This document shows, one piece after another, positions 41,717-49,912 of a stretch of 64,000 bases of DNA. The stretch's first letter is position 1; the number at the start of each line of letters is the position of its first letter. The notes beneath the pieces are model-generated. The model was not told the origin of the DNA. It was given only the letters and a program-made list of their open reading frames with translations, and did no database searches. Source of the stretch: Dyadobacter bucti (GTDB lineage: Bacteria; Bacteroidota; Bacteroidia; Cytophagales; Spirosomataceae); the NCBI RefSeq assembly GCF_005869225.1, contig NZ_SWFP01000004.1:372001-436000 (forward strand). Reading direction: 5' to 3'. A program made the translations under genes and the position numbers.

Positions 41717-43108
41717 TTAATGCTGTGGGTTGAGAGGTTCTTCCAATGAAACAGGGTCAGGTATTTTTTTCGTGAAGAGGTTGCGAAGCTGACTTTCAGG
41801 GGTTGTTTTTCTGTTCAGTGCTATGCGCATCCATCCATAATAAATAAAGCCGGCTACGACCATGCCGTTGATCAGGGAAATGAAAAAGCGCTGGGAAAAA
41901 TAGCCGATCAGGAATCCTGTGATCCAGGCCAGAAATGCCGCCGGATTGATTTTCATGTCGGGAGAGCCGTCTTTCCCTTCGTACAAAATTTTCCGCTCAG
42001 GGAACAGCCAGTAATCGATCATTACGGTGACAGCAATAGGGCCGATGAGCCATGATAAAAATTGCAGGAAGAAGTTAAATATCTGGTCGGGACCATACCA
42101 GGAAAAAAACAAGGCCAGCGCCCAGGATATCAGCAATACCAGTTTCCGGTTCGTCTCTTCATTTTTATACTCGGGTATCGGCGGAGCGGCCATCATATTC
42201 GCCCCGAAATAAATAGCCGCCATGGCGGTAGACCAGGAACCGAGAAAGATTGCGAAAAATGATACATGCAATAAACCGAACCGGTCCATGATCAGGAAAA
42301 TATTCCATTCGCCGGTTGCCAGGGCACCCAGTGTAGCGCCGACATATTGAAGCACCATCAGGACACCGTAGGTCAGAAATAACCCGATAGCGGCTTGTTT
42401 CCCATTCTTATAAAACCTCGTAAAATCGGAGATAACTGTATTGGCATGAAGCCAGCCGCCCGCGGCAGAAGTAAAAACCACCAGTGCCGAGGCTGATTGT
42501 AGCGGAGCGCGTGCAATAATTGCTTTGAGCCCGCCCCCGATATCCAGCGCCCCCCATATCGTTATAATCAGAATTATCACAATAGCCGGGACTGCCAGGT
42601 AGTCCACGTAAGCGATCCATTTCATGGTTTTATACGCCGGGACCAGAAAAACCACTGCCATCAGGAATGTGATCCCCCAATACGCAAAAGCAGATTCCTG
42701 GGTAATTCCCATGATTCCTACGGTGGCGTCCCGCGTTAGATTCAGAATCACGGCAAACCATACCACCGTGGTTATCGATAGGATGAAATTGGGCAGTACT
42801 ACCCCCCAGTTACCATAGGAATAGCGAAAAAGCATGGCGCTAGTGTAGCCTGTGCGGGCACCGATAATGCCAATCAATATGGCAATTACACTGTTAAACA
42901 CGCCGGCCATAGCAATGACCAGCATCGCCTCTTTGAACGAAAGCTGGCTGCCGACCAGGCCCCCTACAAGCAAACTGGAAACCGTAAGCACCAGTCCCCA
43001 TAAAATAAAAGTGTTGCTCCAGAAACCGAGTCTTTTGGATTCTGGCAACCGGGACCGCACTTCATCCCCTCGGTCGGCGGGGCCGGTTGAAATGTGTTCT
43101 TGGCTCAT
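41717..43108 (-). CDS. NCS1-family (purine/cytosine permease-like) transporter
   Basis: A 463-residue inner-membrane protein with twelve helices after a polar N-terminus of about 30 residues. 'WSNTFILWGLVLTVSSLLVGGLVGSQLSFKEAMLVI' opens the membrane part, and the 'FMAVVFLVPAYKTMKWIAYVDYLAVPAIVIILI'-like region and 'WLHANTVISDFTRFYKNGKQA' (the 'SDFTRF' motif) are typical of the cytosine/purine permease group. It is first in the leftward operon with creatininase and sugar-acid genes. The family transports nucleobases, hydantoins or similar nitrogen compounds, so its position beside a creatininase points to a nitrogen-containing substrate. Confidence 0.88.
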   Translation of the reverse strand: MSQEHISTGPADRGDEVRSRLPESKRLGFWSNTFILWGLVLTVSSLLVGGLVGSQLSFKEAMLVIAMAGVFNSVIAILIGIIGARTGYTSAMLFRYSYGNWGVVLPNFILSITTVVWFAVILNLTRDATVGIMGITQESAFAYWGITFLMAVVFLVPAYKTMKWIAYVDYLAVPAIVIILIITIWGALDIGGGLKAIIARAPLQSASALVVFTSAAGGWLHANTVISDFTRFYKNGKQAAIGLFLTYGVLMVLQYVGATLGALATGEWNIFLIMDRFGLLHVSFFAIFLGSWSTAMAAIYFGANMMAAPPIPEYKNEETNRKLVLLISWALALFFSWYGPDQIFNFFLQFLSWLIGPIAVTVMIDYWLFPERKILYEGKDGSPDMKINPAAFLAWITGFLIGYFSQRFFISLINGMVVAGFIYYGWMRIALNRKTTPESQLRNLFTKKIPDPVSLEEPLNPQH

Positions 43109-43649
43109 GTCAGGAAAATGGGTAGGTTGGTAGGTTAGGAATTCATGCTCATAACTCGCAGAGGGATCAAAACCCGTAATCAGGGAGAGAGAAAATAAAT
43201 TGCCTGGCCGGTGCTTTATAAAGAGGAAGGAACAGCCGCTGCCTGTCGGGCTGGTACAGATCGGGACTGCTCATTACGGTCTAAAAACTAAACCACCTAA
43301 TATATGGTATTTGGCAGCAAATACGATTAGATGAATTGTCAGAGTCACAATTCATGTTGTTTTATACCGGATTATATAAAAAGGAGAAAATATTTGAAAT
43401 TATTTTTTATATCTCGCTTTAAACCTAACTTAGAGGTTTCTAAGAGGTTCAGACTTGGTCTGACACAGCATTTTTTCAGATAACAATAGATCGGACATTT
43501 ACCTTGTAGCAAGCAGGTTTTCCTACCTGACGCGAAAATGAGGCTTTTTACAAATACTTACTTCCTGGCATTTTAAGCACATTATAAGTACCCGTACCGG
43601 CGTACACATTATTGGAACTGCATACCAGTACTATCAAATTAACAAGGGG
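43109..43649. other. 541-base divergent intergenic region
   Basis: No gene is supported between the leftward NCS1 operon and the rightward sigma factor gene. The region is AT-rich from 43300 to 43430, carries two short hairpins at 43429-43463, and must hold the promoters of both transcription units. I found no full TTTG-N19-21-TAnnTTTG match on either strand. Confidence 0.5.
43429..43463. repeat. pair of short palindromes
   Basis: CTTAGA-GGTT-TCTAAG (43429-43444) and TCAGAC-TTG-GTCTGA (43449-43463) are perfect hairpins with 3-4 base loops, five bases apart. They share the size and spacing style of the palindrome clusters at 31152 and 45122 but not their sequence. Confidence 0.55.
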
Positions 43650-44243
43650 ATGACAGATTTAAATTCCAAAAAGCGGTGTTTTACCCAGATTGCTGAGGGT
43701 GATAAGCAGGCTTTTGATGTTTTTTTCAAATATTATTATCCCAAACTGATCCAGTTTGCCCGCATTTATGTGGACTCCGTCCCGCAGGCCGAAGACGTTG
43801 TCGCCGACGTACTGACCAATATCCTGATCAACCGCAAAAGAGTTTTTATTCTCGATCATTTTGAGTCTTACCTTTATTTCTCCGTTAAAAACAAAGCGAT
43901 ATCCTCCATCAAAAGGCAGCAAAGGGAAAATCCCTTTCTTTTTGATTCCAACGATATTATCCTGAACTCCATGGCGGTTACCGACCCGCACGAGCTGCTG
44001 GTAGGGCAGGAACTGCAGGATCAGATCGATGAGATCATCCGGCAGTTTCCCCCCAAAAGAAAAATGGTTTTTCAGCTGATCCGGGAAGAAGGTTTTACAT
44101 ACCGGCAGGTGGCGGAGCTGATGAATATTTCCGAACGCACAGTAGAAGTGCATTTAAAGCTTGCAGTGAAAGAACTCCGCGAAGGCGTCGAGAACTTCCT
44201 CAACGATAAGAAATCCCGGAATGACCGCCTTAAAGCCTTCTGA
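43650..44243 (+). CDS. ECF RNA polymerase sigma-70 factor
   Basis: A 197-residue ECF sigma factor. Region 2 at about 25-90 ('FDVFFKYYYPKLIQFARIYV...AEDVVADVLTNI') and region 4 at about 130-185 ('FPPKRKMVFQLIREEGFTYRQVAELMNISERTVEVHL') are clear. The FecR gene that should partner it is not next to it but starts 1062 bases later, with an opposite-strand DUF1080 gene in between. The last 14 bases overlap the end of that gene. It probably controls the SusC operon at 46461 through FecR and the STN domain. Confidence 0.94.
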   Translation: MTDLNSKKRCFTQIAEGDKQAFDVFFKYYYPKLIQFARIYVDSVPQAEDVVADVLTNILINRKRVFILDHFESYLYFSVKNKAISSIKRQQRENPFLFDSNDIILNSMAVTDPHELLVGQELQDQIDEIIRQFPPKRKMVFQLIREEGFTYRQVAELMNISERTVEVHLKLAVKELREGVENFLNDKKSRNDRLKAF

Positions 44244-44976
44244 TCCGGATGTTTCTGAAATAAACCTGGTCTCCGTGGTCTGTAAGCATGATATGCCCGG
44301 TGTCCGAGGCGCCGTAGCCCGGATAATCTTTGAATTTGCAGGCCGCCACCTTGGCTTTGAAATCTTCAGTACCTCGTTCATAGCTCGTCACTTTCACGCC
44401 GTTCAGCCAATGTTCCGCGTGTTTCCCTTTTGAAATCACCCGGGCCTTGTTCCATTGTCCGGGAGGCAGCAGTTTTTTCCCCTTGGGCGCATATAACAGA
44501 TAGGCTGACGCGGTAGATGATGTACCGTTCGGATCTGTTTTTACTTCAGGATAATTGAGATCGTCAATGATCTGGTATTCAATGCCTATGGGTGAGGTTT
44601 TTCCGGTTTGGGAGTTCTTCATATTGTTGACCTGGTACTTGATGCCGCTATTGGCCGACTGTGTCAGGTTGAAATCCCATTCCAGTTCAAAGTCGCCATA
44701 GGTTTCCCGTGTAATAATATCTCCGCCTTTTCTCCCCGCCAGGACCGACAGCGCACCCTTTTCCACTACCCAGCCGCTGGAAGGCGCGCTGTCCGCGGAA
44801 GCTTTGCGCCATTTGTTCAGATGGCTGCCGTCAAAGAGGGCCTCCCATTTTCCAGGGGCAGTACTTACCGCAGTAGGGTATGTTCTCTTTTCAGTATTAA
44901 CCAGACTTTCCGTCTGTTTGAACTCATACAAAGCGAGAGCCGCCATCGGGATTAAAATCAATGTAACCAGTTTCAT
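44230..44976 (-). CDS. DUF1080 protein (3-keto-disaccharide hydrolase domain family)
   Basis: A 248-residue secreted protein of the concanavalin-like DUF1080 family. After a hydrophobic N-terminus, the domain starts with 'WEALFDGSHLNKWRK' and shows 'GDFELEWDFNLTQSANSGIKYQV', 'IGIEYQIIDD' and the end block 'GHIMLTDHGDQVYFRNIRIRRL'. Members cleave 3-keto-glycosides made by Gfo/Idh/MocA-type glycoside 3-dehydrogenases, in some cases by elimination rather than hydrolysis. Two exported oxidoreductases of that superfamily are encoded in the nearby PUL, so a joint role is plausible. It sits between the sigma and FecR genes on the opposite strand. Confidence 0.92.
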   Translation of the reverse strand: MKLVTLILIPMAALALYEFKQTESLVNTEKRTYPTAVSTAPGKWEALFDGSHLNKWRKASADSAPSSGWVVEKGALSVLAGRKGGDIITRETYGDFELEWDFNLTQSANSGIKYQVNNMKNSQTGKTSPIGIEYQIIDDLNYPEVKTDPNGTSSTASAYLLYAPKGKKLLPPGQWNKARVISKGKHAEHWLNGVKVTSYERGTEDFKAKVAACKFKDYPGYGASDTGHIMLTDHGDQVYFRNIRIRRL

Positions 44977-45121
44977 CAGATTATGCTTTTTTGTTAATAA
45001 AAGATTCTACCGCACATAACTACTACCGTTTCCAAATCCCATAAGGAAGAAAGAGAAAAAGTGAAAAAAAGTATTAACGTATAAGTAAGATCGTTAGCAA
45101 TATAGTATCATACCAAAAAAA

Positions 45122-45216
45122 GGTGCAACGCACCCTAATATCTCCAACCGGGTGCACCGCACCCGGCCACCAGCGATGAATATGATTATGGAATGATAAC
45201 GCCAAGGTGCCGCACC
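45122..45216. repeat. cluster of short GC-rich palindromes with GGTGC/GCACC cores
   Basis: Within the 329-base gap 44977-45305, hairpins lie at 45122-45134 (GGTGC-AAC-GCACC) and 45148-45166 (CCGGGTGC-ACC-GCACCCGG). A third at 45206-45216 (GGTGC-C-GCACC) has lost most of its loop and continues into CCGG. The shared core and regular design mark an interspersed repeat family. A separate AAACCC-ATTAC-GGGTTT hairpin lies near 45250. No gene or clear promoter is seen in the rest of the gap. Confidence 0.65.
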
Positions 45217-45305
45217 CGGTCCTTCTCAAAAAAAAATCAAAAAAAACGTAAACCCATTACGGGTTTTCCCCGGAATGTGGGTTATGGGGGTATAAACCGG
45301 ATTTC

Positions 45306-46325
45306 ATGAGCTATAATCACTTACATATCGACCATTTAATAGCACAATTCCTGAGCGGAAATGCGACTGAGCAGGAACAGGCGGAATTGGAAGAATGGCT
45401 GTCGATGTCTCCTGATAACCGTGCTGTTTTTGAACAATTGAAAAAAGTGTGGCAGGCGCCTCCGGCTGACGGGTACGAAAAAAGAATGGACAGTATCAGG
45501 GACCGGATCTGGGAGGACGCCGTAGCTGAAGAGCAGGAAGGAGAAGAGGTTTCGGGTATCAGGAAGATATTTTTATTCCCCTGGCGGTCGGTAGCAGCGG
45601 TTTTTTTGCTGGTCGTGGCCGGTCTTTATTTTTATTCCAATACCCTTGAAGATAAGAAAAATATGGTTGCCGGGAAGCCCGATGTGTGGGTGGAAAAGGA
45701 AAATCCAACGGGAAAAAGATCGGTTTATTTCCTGCCCGACGGCACCAAAGTATGGCTGAATGGGGAGAGCACCATCGGGTTTTCAGAAAATTTTTCAGAC
45801 ACTTTGAGATATATCAGGCTGCAGGGAGAAGCGTTTTTTGAAGTGGTGAAAGACGCTTCCAGGCCGTTTATCGTGGAGGCGAACGGCATCACCGTACAGG
45901 CTTTGGGGACTGCCTTCAATGTATCGCAGAACCTCGGCGACCCCGATGTTGCGGTGGCCCTGCTGGAAGGAAAAGTAAAGATCGAAAACAAAGAAAAAAC
46001 ACACACGGTGATATTGAAGCCGGGGGAAGAGCTGATTGCCTCCAAAGGCAATACCGTCTTCGCTACCCAGCGTTTCAACTATGATGCTGCGATAGGCTGG
46101 AAGGATGGTATTCTCATTCTCCAGCAAGACAATTTTTCGTCCTTCTGCAGAAAGATCGAAAAATGGTATGATGTAAAAATTGAAGTGAAAGGCAAAGCAC
46201 CCGACGACTGGCAGATCAGGGCCAGGTACCAGAATGAAAGCCTCAGGAATGTGCTGAAAGATTTAAGTTTCAATAAGGATTTTGCTTACAAAATCGAAGA
46301 CAAAATGGTATACCTGACTTTCTGA
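45306..46325 (+). CDS. FecR-family anti-sigma factor
   Basis: A 339-residue signalling protein. The N-terminal cytoplasmic block reads 'LIAQFLSGNATEQEQAELEEWL' and 'AVFEQLKKVW'. A membrane helix lies at about 93-113 ('WRSVAAVFLLVVAGLYFY'), then the FecR domain ('YFLPDGTKVWLNGESTIGF', 'LQGEAFFEV', 'VQALGTAFNVS') and a DUF4974-type C-terminus ('NFSSFCRKIEKWYDVKIEV'). It is expected to gate the ECF sigma factor encoded at 43650 and be contacted by the STN domain of the receptor at 46461. Confidence 0.94.
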   Translation: MSYNHLHIDHLIAQFLSGNATEQEQAELEEWLSMSPDNRAVFEQLKKVWQAPPADGYEKRMDSIRDRIWEDAVAEEQEGEEVSGIRKIFLFPWRSVAAVFLLVVAGLYFYSNTLEDKKNMVAGKPDVWVEKENPTGKRSVYFLPDGTKVWLNGESTIGFSENFSDTLRYIRLQGEAFFEVVKDASRPFIVEANGITVQALGTAFNVSQNLGDPDVAVALLEGKVKIENKEKTHTVILKPGEELIASKGNTVFATQRFNYDAAIGWKDGILILQQDNFSSFCRKIEKWYDVKIEVKGKAPDDWQIRARYQNESLRNVLKDLSFNKDFAYKIEDKMVYLTF

Positions 46326-46385
46326 TCACCTCCGGAAAGTTCTGTGAAATACATCAGCAAGCGGCATTAAAAACCAACAATACGG

Positions 46386-46417
46386 AGAATTCGAATTCTT
46401 AATCTTTGTCAGATTAA
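46386..46417. promoter_or_regulatory. two adjacent palindromes upstream of SusC
   Basis: AGAATTCGAATTCT is a perfect 14-base palindrome (46386-46399) and overlaps TTAATCT-TTGTC-AGATTAA (46399-46417), a 7-base stem with 5-base loop. They lie 44 bases before the chosen SusC start at 46461, in the 135-base FecR-SusC gap, where an operator or ECF promoter could be. The role is unproven. Confidence 0.4.
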
Positions 46418-46460
46418 TGTGCCAGTCATTGGTAAAATGGCCCTCTACCAGTGTCGGGAA

Positions 46461-49400
46461 ATGAAGCTAAACCGCGTCTTAACCTACAACAAAAGGAGTA
46501 TGAAAAAATTACTTTACTCGCAACTTGCCAGGAGTGCAGGTTATGTATTTCTAGTTGTTATACCCCAGCTTCTCTTCGCGGGTATCAGCCAGGCAAAAGA
46601 AGCCAGGGAAATCAAGAGCATTCACGAGGTAACGATCAGGACTGTATATACGAATGCGTTGCTTGCCGATGTTTTCAAAGACATTGAATCGAGGACTGAC
46701 TTTGTTTTTACGTTCGATGCGAAGGACTCGTTTTTAAAAGACCGTTACAGCAAGCCGATGGGCACGTCGTCGGTGGCCCATGTACTGGAAGGTATCGCCA
46801 ACTCCTCCCGGCTGGCGTTTCAGCAGATCAACCAGAATATCAGCGTGAGAAGGCAAAGTGTAGGCATGTCCGTTGAAAATCCAACCGAGACCAGGATGGC
46901 GCTGATCAACGTGGCCGGAAAGGTCATATCTGCCGCCGACAAACAGGGACTGCCCGGTGTGAGCATTCTGGTAAAAGGCACTACCACCGGTACGGTGACG
47001 GACGGCGAGGGAAATTACAGCATTTCACTTCCCGGCGACGACGGTACCCTGGTGTTTTCCTCGATCGGGTTCATCACCCAGGAAGTACTGATCAAAGGGC
47101 GGTCAACCGTGGATGTATCGATGGAAGAAGACCTGAAAAAACTGGACGAAGTAGTAGTTACAGCCTTTGGCATAGAAAGGGATAAAAAGAGCCTCACCTA
47201 TTCCACGCAGAATGTGGATGTGGAAGCGATCTCAAAATCAAGAGAATACAATGTGCTGAACTCACTCGCCGGGAAAGTGGCAGGTCTTAATTTCCAGACT
47301 TCCAGCACCGGGGTAGGCGGTACTTCACGGATCGTGTTGCGCGGTAACAGGTCGATCAGCGGCAACAGCCAGCCTTTGTACATCGTTGACGGTGTGCCGG
47401 GAAACCTTTCCGACCTCAACCCCGACGATATCGAATCCATGACCGTGCTGAAAGGCCCGAACGCAGCCGCGCTTTACGGAAGCCAGGCCAACAACGGGGC
47501 GATTGTGGTGACCACCAAGAGAGGCGGCAATACCGCCGGACGTTACGATGTATCTGTTAGCCAATCATATACTTTTGAAATACCCAACATCCTGGTCGAT
47601 TACCAGGATTCCTACGGGCAGGGATTAAATGGCCAGTACATGGCAAACACATCCAGCAACTGGGGCCCGAAAATGGAAGGGCAGATGGTGGACCACTGGT
47701 CCAACGATCCCAACTGGGCAGGCCCGAAAACCTACGCGTATTCGCCTCAGCCCAATAATGTGCGGGATTTTTTCAAAGTCGGTCACAACTCTGCAACCAA
47801 CCTGGCGATCAGTACCGGTAGCGAGAAAGCACAAACGTATTTTTCCTATACCTACACGGATGGTGCCGGGGTTGTACCTTTCAATGAGCTCTCCAGGCAC
47901 AATGCCAACCTGCGGTTTTCCAATAATCTGGGCAAAAGACTGAGTATCGACGGAAAACTGACCTATATGCGGCAGGAGATCAAAAACGGTCTGGGTGTAT
48001 CCATCGATTACAGTAATCCGTTACGCCACGCCTACCGGATTCCCAGGAACGTAAGAACGCAGGATGCAGAGATCTATGAGTTTTACAACGATAACGGAAT
48101 ACCCGTCACGCACACATGGAGCTCGTCCGAACTCGTGGAAACCAACCCCTACACGGCTGTAAACGGGATTTCTTCCAACAGTGTCAGGGACCGGGTCGCG
48201 GCCCTGGCGAGCATGAAGTATAATGTCACGGACAAGCTGAGTGTGCAAATCAGGTCGTCCCTGAACCGCGCTTTTGAAAATTATCAGAACGAGATCAAGG
48301 GCGGTATTTCCAAGGTTTCACCGGTCGACGGCTACTTCGGGGTTTCCTCGTCGGAGAGCATGAGCCTCAACAACGACTTTCTGGTTTCTTACAACGACAA
48401 CATTTCCAGTACCCTGAAATACAATGTGAATGTCGGCGGCAACAGCCTGATCAACCGAAATACTTCCATCTCCGCCAATACGGGCACAACTTTGACTATT
48501 CCTAATTTCTTTACTCTTTCAAATACCCAGTATCTGCAGGCGTCTAACAGCGTCGGCGGACCGAGTAATATCAATTCCCTGTATGCGTTCGGGCAGATCA
48601 GCTACAAGGATGCGATATTCCTGGACCTGACCGGAAGGAATGACTGGAGTTCCACTTTGCCGAAAAGCAACTGGTCCTTCTTTTATCCTTCCGTCGGTCT
48701 GAACGGCGTGGTTTCGGAACTGGTGAAGCTGCCGATGGTGATATCATTTTTCAAAGTGAGGGGTTCTTACGCTATCGTGGGTAACGGAACCAGTCCTTTC
48801 TCCTTATCAAGGTATGCGACATTGAGCAGGGGAGGAAAGGCAGGGCTGATGTCGGTGAGCGGTACTTTGCCCAATGAAAACCTGAAACCGGAAAAAACCG
48901 CGAGTCTGGAACTGGGCGGAGACCTGCGTTTCTTCGAGGACAGGCTCGGTCTGGACTTTACCTACTATGTGACCAACACCACCAACCAGCTTTTTTCCAT
49001 TTCGCTGCCGCCTGCGTCGGGTGCCTCGGGATTTTTTACAAACGGGGGTGATGTGGAGAACAAAGGCGTTGAAATGGTATTTACTGTCAAACCCATCGTA
49101 AAAGCGGATTTTGGCTGGGATATCGGTCTTAATTTTTCCAAAAACAAAAACATTGTCAAGAAGATCAATGACCAGCGACCTTCTATCGTGATGGGAAACA
49201 ATGACTTACGCGAGATCAGACTGGAACAGGGCAAGCAATGGGGAGGGATCTATGTCAAAGGCTTCCAGCGCGATGACAACGGAAATGTGATTGTTGGTCC
49301 GAATGGGATTCCGCTATATACAACCGGTAAAACCGTGTTCGTAGGAAATTCAGAGCCCAAATGGCTGGGGGGCATCCGAAATACATTCCGGTACAAAAAG

Positions 49401-49901
49401 CTGAGCCTGAGCGTACTGATCGATGTCCGCCACGGAGGCGTGATCTCTTCATTCGCCAATTCGGTACTCGCTGCCGATGGCTCGACCAAGGAAACCGAAG
49501 CCGGCCGCGATGGAAAGCTGGTTTTCGGAAAGGATTTCTTCCCGGAAGAAAATGCAGTAAAACAGGACGGATCGGTTAACGACCTGCCTATCAATGTCCA
49601 GGATTTCTGGATCGGGAGCGGCGGGCGTACTGCGGGGCTGGTGGGCGAAATCCATACTTCGGATGCATCCAATGTCAGGTTACGGGAAGCGCAGCTGAGT
49701 TACAGCCTGCCCAAGGGAATATTTGGTTACCCGGTCAGTTTTTCGCTGGTAGGCCGGAACTTGTTTTTCCTGTCCAACAAAGCCAAGTACCTCGATCCGG
49801 AAATTTTCGTAGGTGCCGACAATGCGACCCAGAGCGACGCCAGCTTCACCCTGCCTACCACACGCTCGATCGGATTTAATGTACGTGTCAACTTTAAATA
49901 A
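46461..49901 (+). CDS. SusC/RagA TonB-dependent receptor with STN signalling domain
   Basis: A 1146-residue receptor if started at 46461 ('MKLNRVLTYNKRSMKK'); 46500 is an alternative that keeps the hydrophobic signal, while 46419 adds 14 unlikely residues. Order: signal peptide, STN domain ('NALLADVFKDIESRTDFVFTF'), CarboxypepD_reg-like domain ('AGKVISAADKQGLPGVSILVKGT'), SusC plug ('LDEVVVTAFGIERDKKSLTYS'), and barrel to 'IGFNVRVNFK'. The STN domain links it to FecR (45306) and the sigma factor (43650). SusD follows 11 bp later, then the metabolic genes of the large PUL. Confidence 0.95.
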   Translation: MKLNRVLTYNKRSMKKLLYSQLARSAGYVFLVVIPQLLFAGISQAKEAREIKSIHEVTIRTVYTNALLADVFKDIESRTDFVFTFDAKDSFLKDRYSKPMGTSSVAHVLEGIANSSRLAFQQINQNISVRRQSVGMSVENPTETRMALINVAGKVISAADKQGLPGVSILVKGTTTGTVTDGEGNYSISLPGDDGTLVFSSIGFITQEVLIKGRSTVDVSMEEDLKKLDEVVVTAFGIERDKKSLTYSTQNVDVEAISKSREYNVLNSLAGKVAGLNFQTSSTGVGGTSRIVLRGNRSISGNSQPLYIVDGVPGNLSDLNPDDIESMTVLKGPNAAALYGSQANNGAIVVTTKRGGNTAGRYDVSVSQSYTFEIPNILVDYQDSYGQGLNGQYMANTSSNWGPKMEGQMVDHWSNDPNWAGPKTYAYSPQPNNVRDFFKVGHNSATNLAISTGSEKAQTYFSYTYTDGAGVVPFNELSRHNANLRFSNNLGKRLSIDGKLTYMRQEIKNGLGVSIDYSNPLRHAYRIPRNVRTQDAEIYEFYNDNGIPVTHTWSSSELVETNPYTAVNGISSNSVRDRVAALASMKYNVTDKLSVQIRSSLNRAFENYQNEIKGGISKVSPVDGYFGVSSSESMSLNNDFLVSYNDNISSTLKYNVNVGGNSLINRNTSISANTGTTLTIPNFFTLSNTQYLQASNSVGGPSNINSLYAFGQISYKDAIFLDLTGRNDWSSTLPKSNWSFFYPSVGLNGVVSELVKLPMVISFFKVRGSYAIVGNGTSPFSLSRYATLSRGGKAGLMSVSGTLPNENLKPEKTASLELGGDLRFFEDRLGLDFTYYVTNTTNQLFSISLPPASGASGFFTNGGDVENKGVEMVFTVKPIVKADFGWDIGLNFSKNKNIVKKINDQRPSIVMGNNDLREIRLEQGKQWGGIYVKGFQRDDNGNVIVGPNGIPLYTTGKTVFVGNSEPKWLGGIRNTFRYKKLSLSVLIDVRHGGVISSFANSVLAADGSTKETEAGRDGKLVFGKDFFPEENAVKQDGSVNDLPINVQDFWIGSGGRTAGLVGEIHTSDASNVRLREAQLSYSLPKGIFGYPVSFSLVGRNLFFLSNKAKYLDPEIFVGADNATQSDASFTLPTTRSIGFNVRVNFK

Positions 49902-49912
49902 TCAGTAAAATC

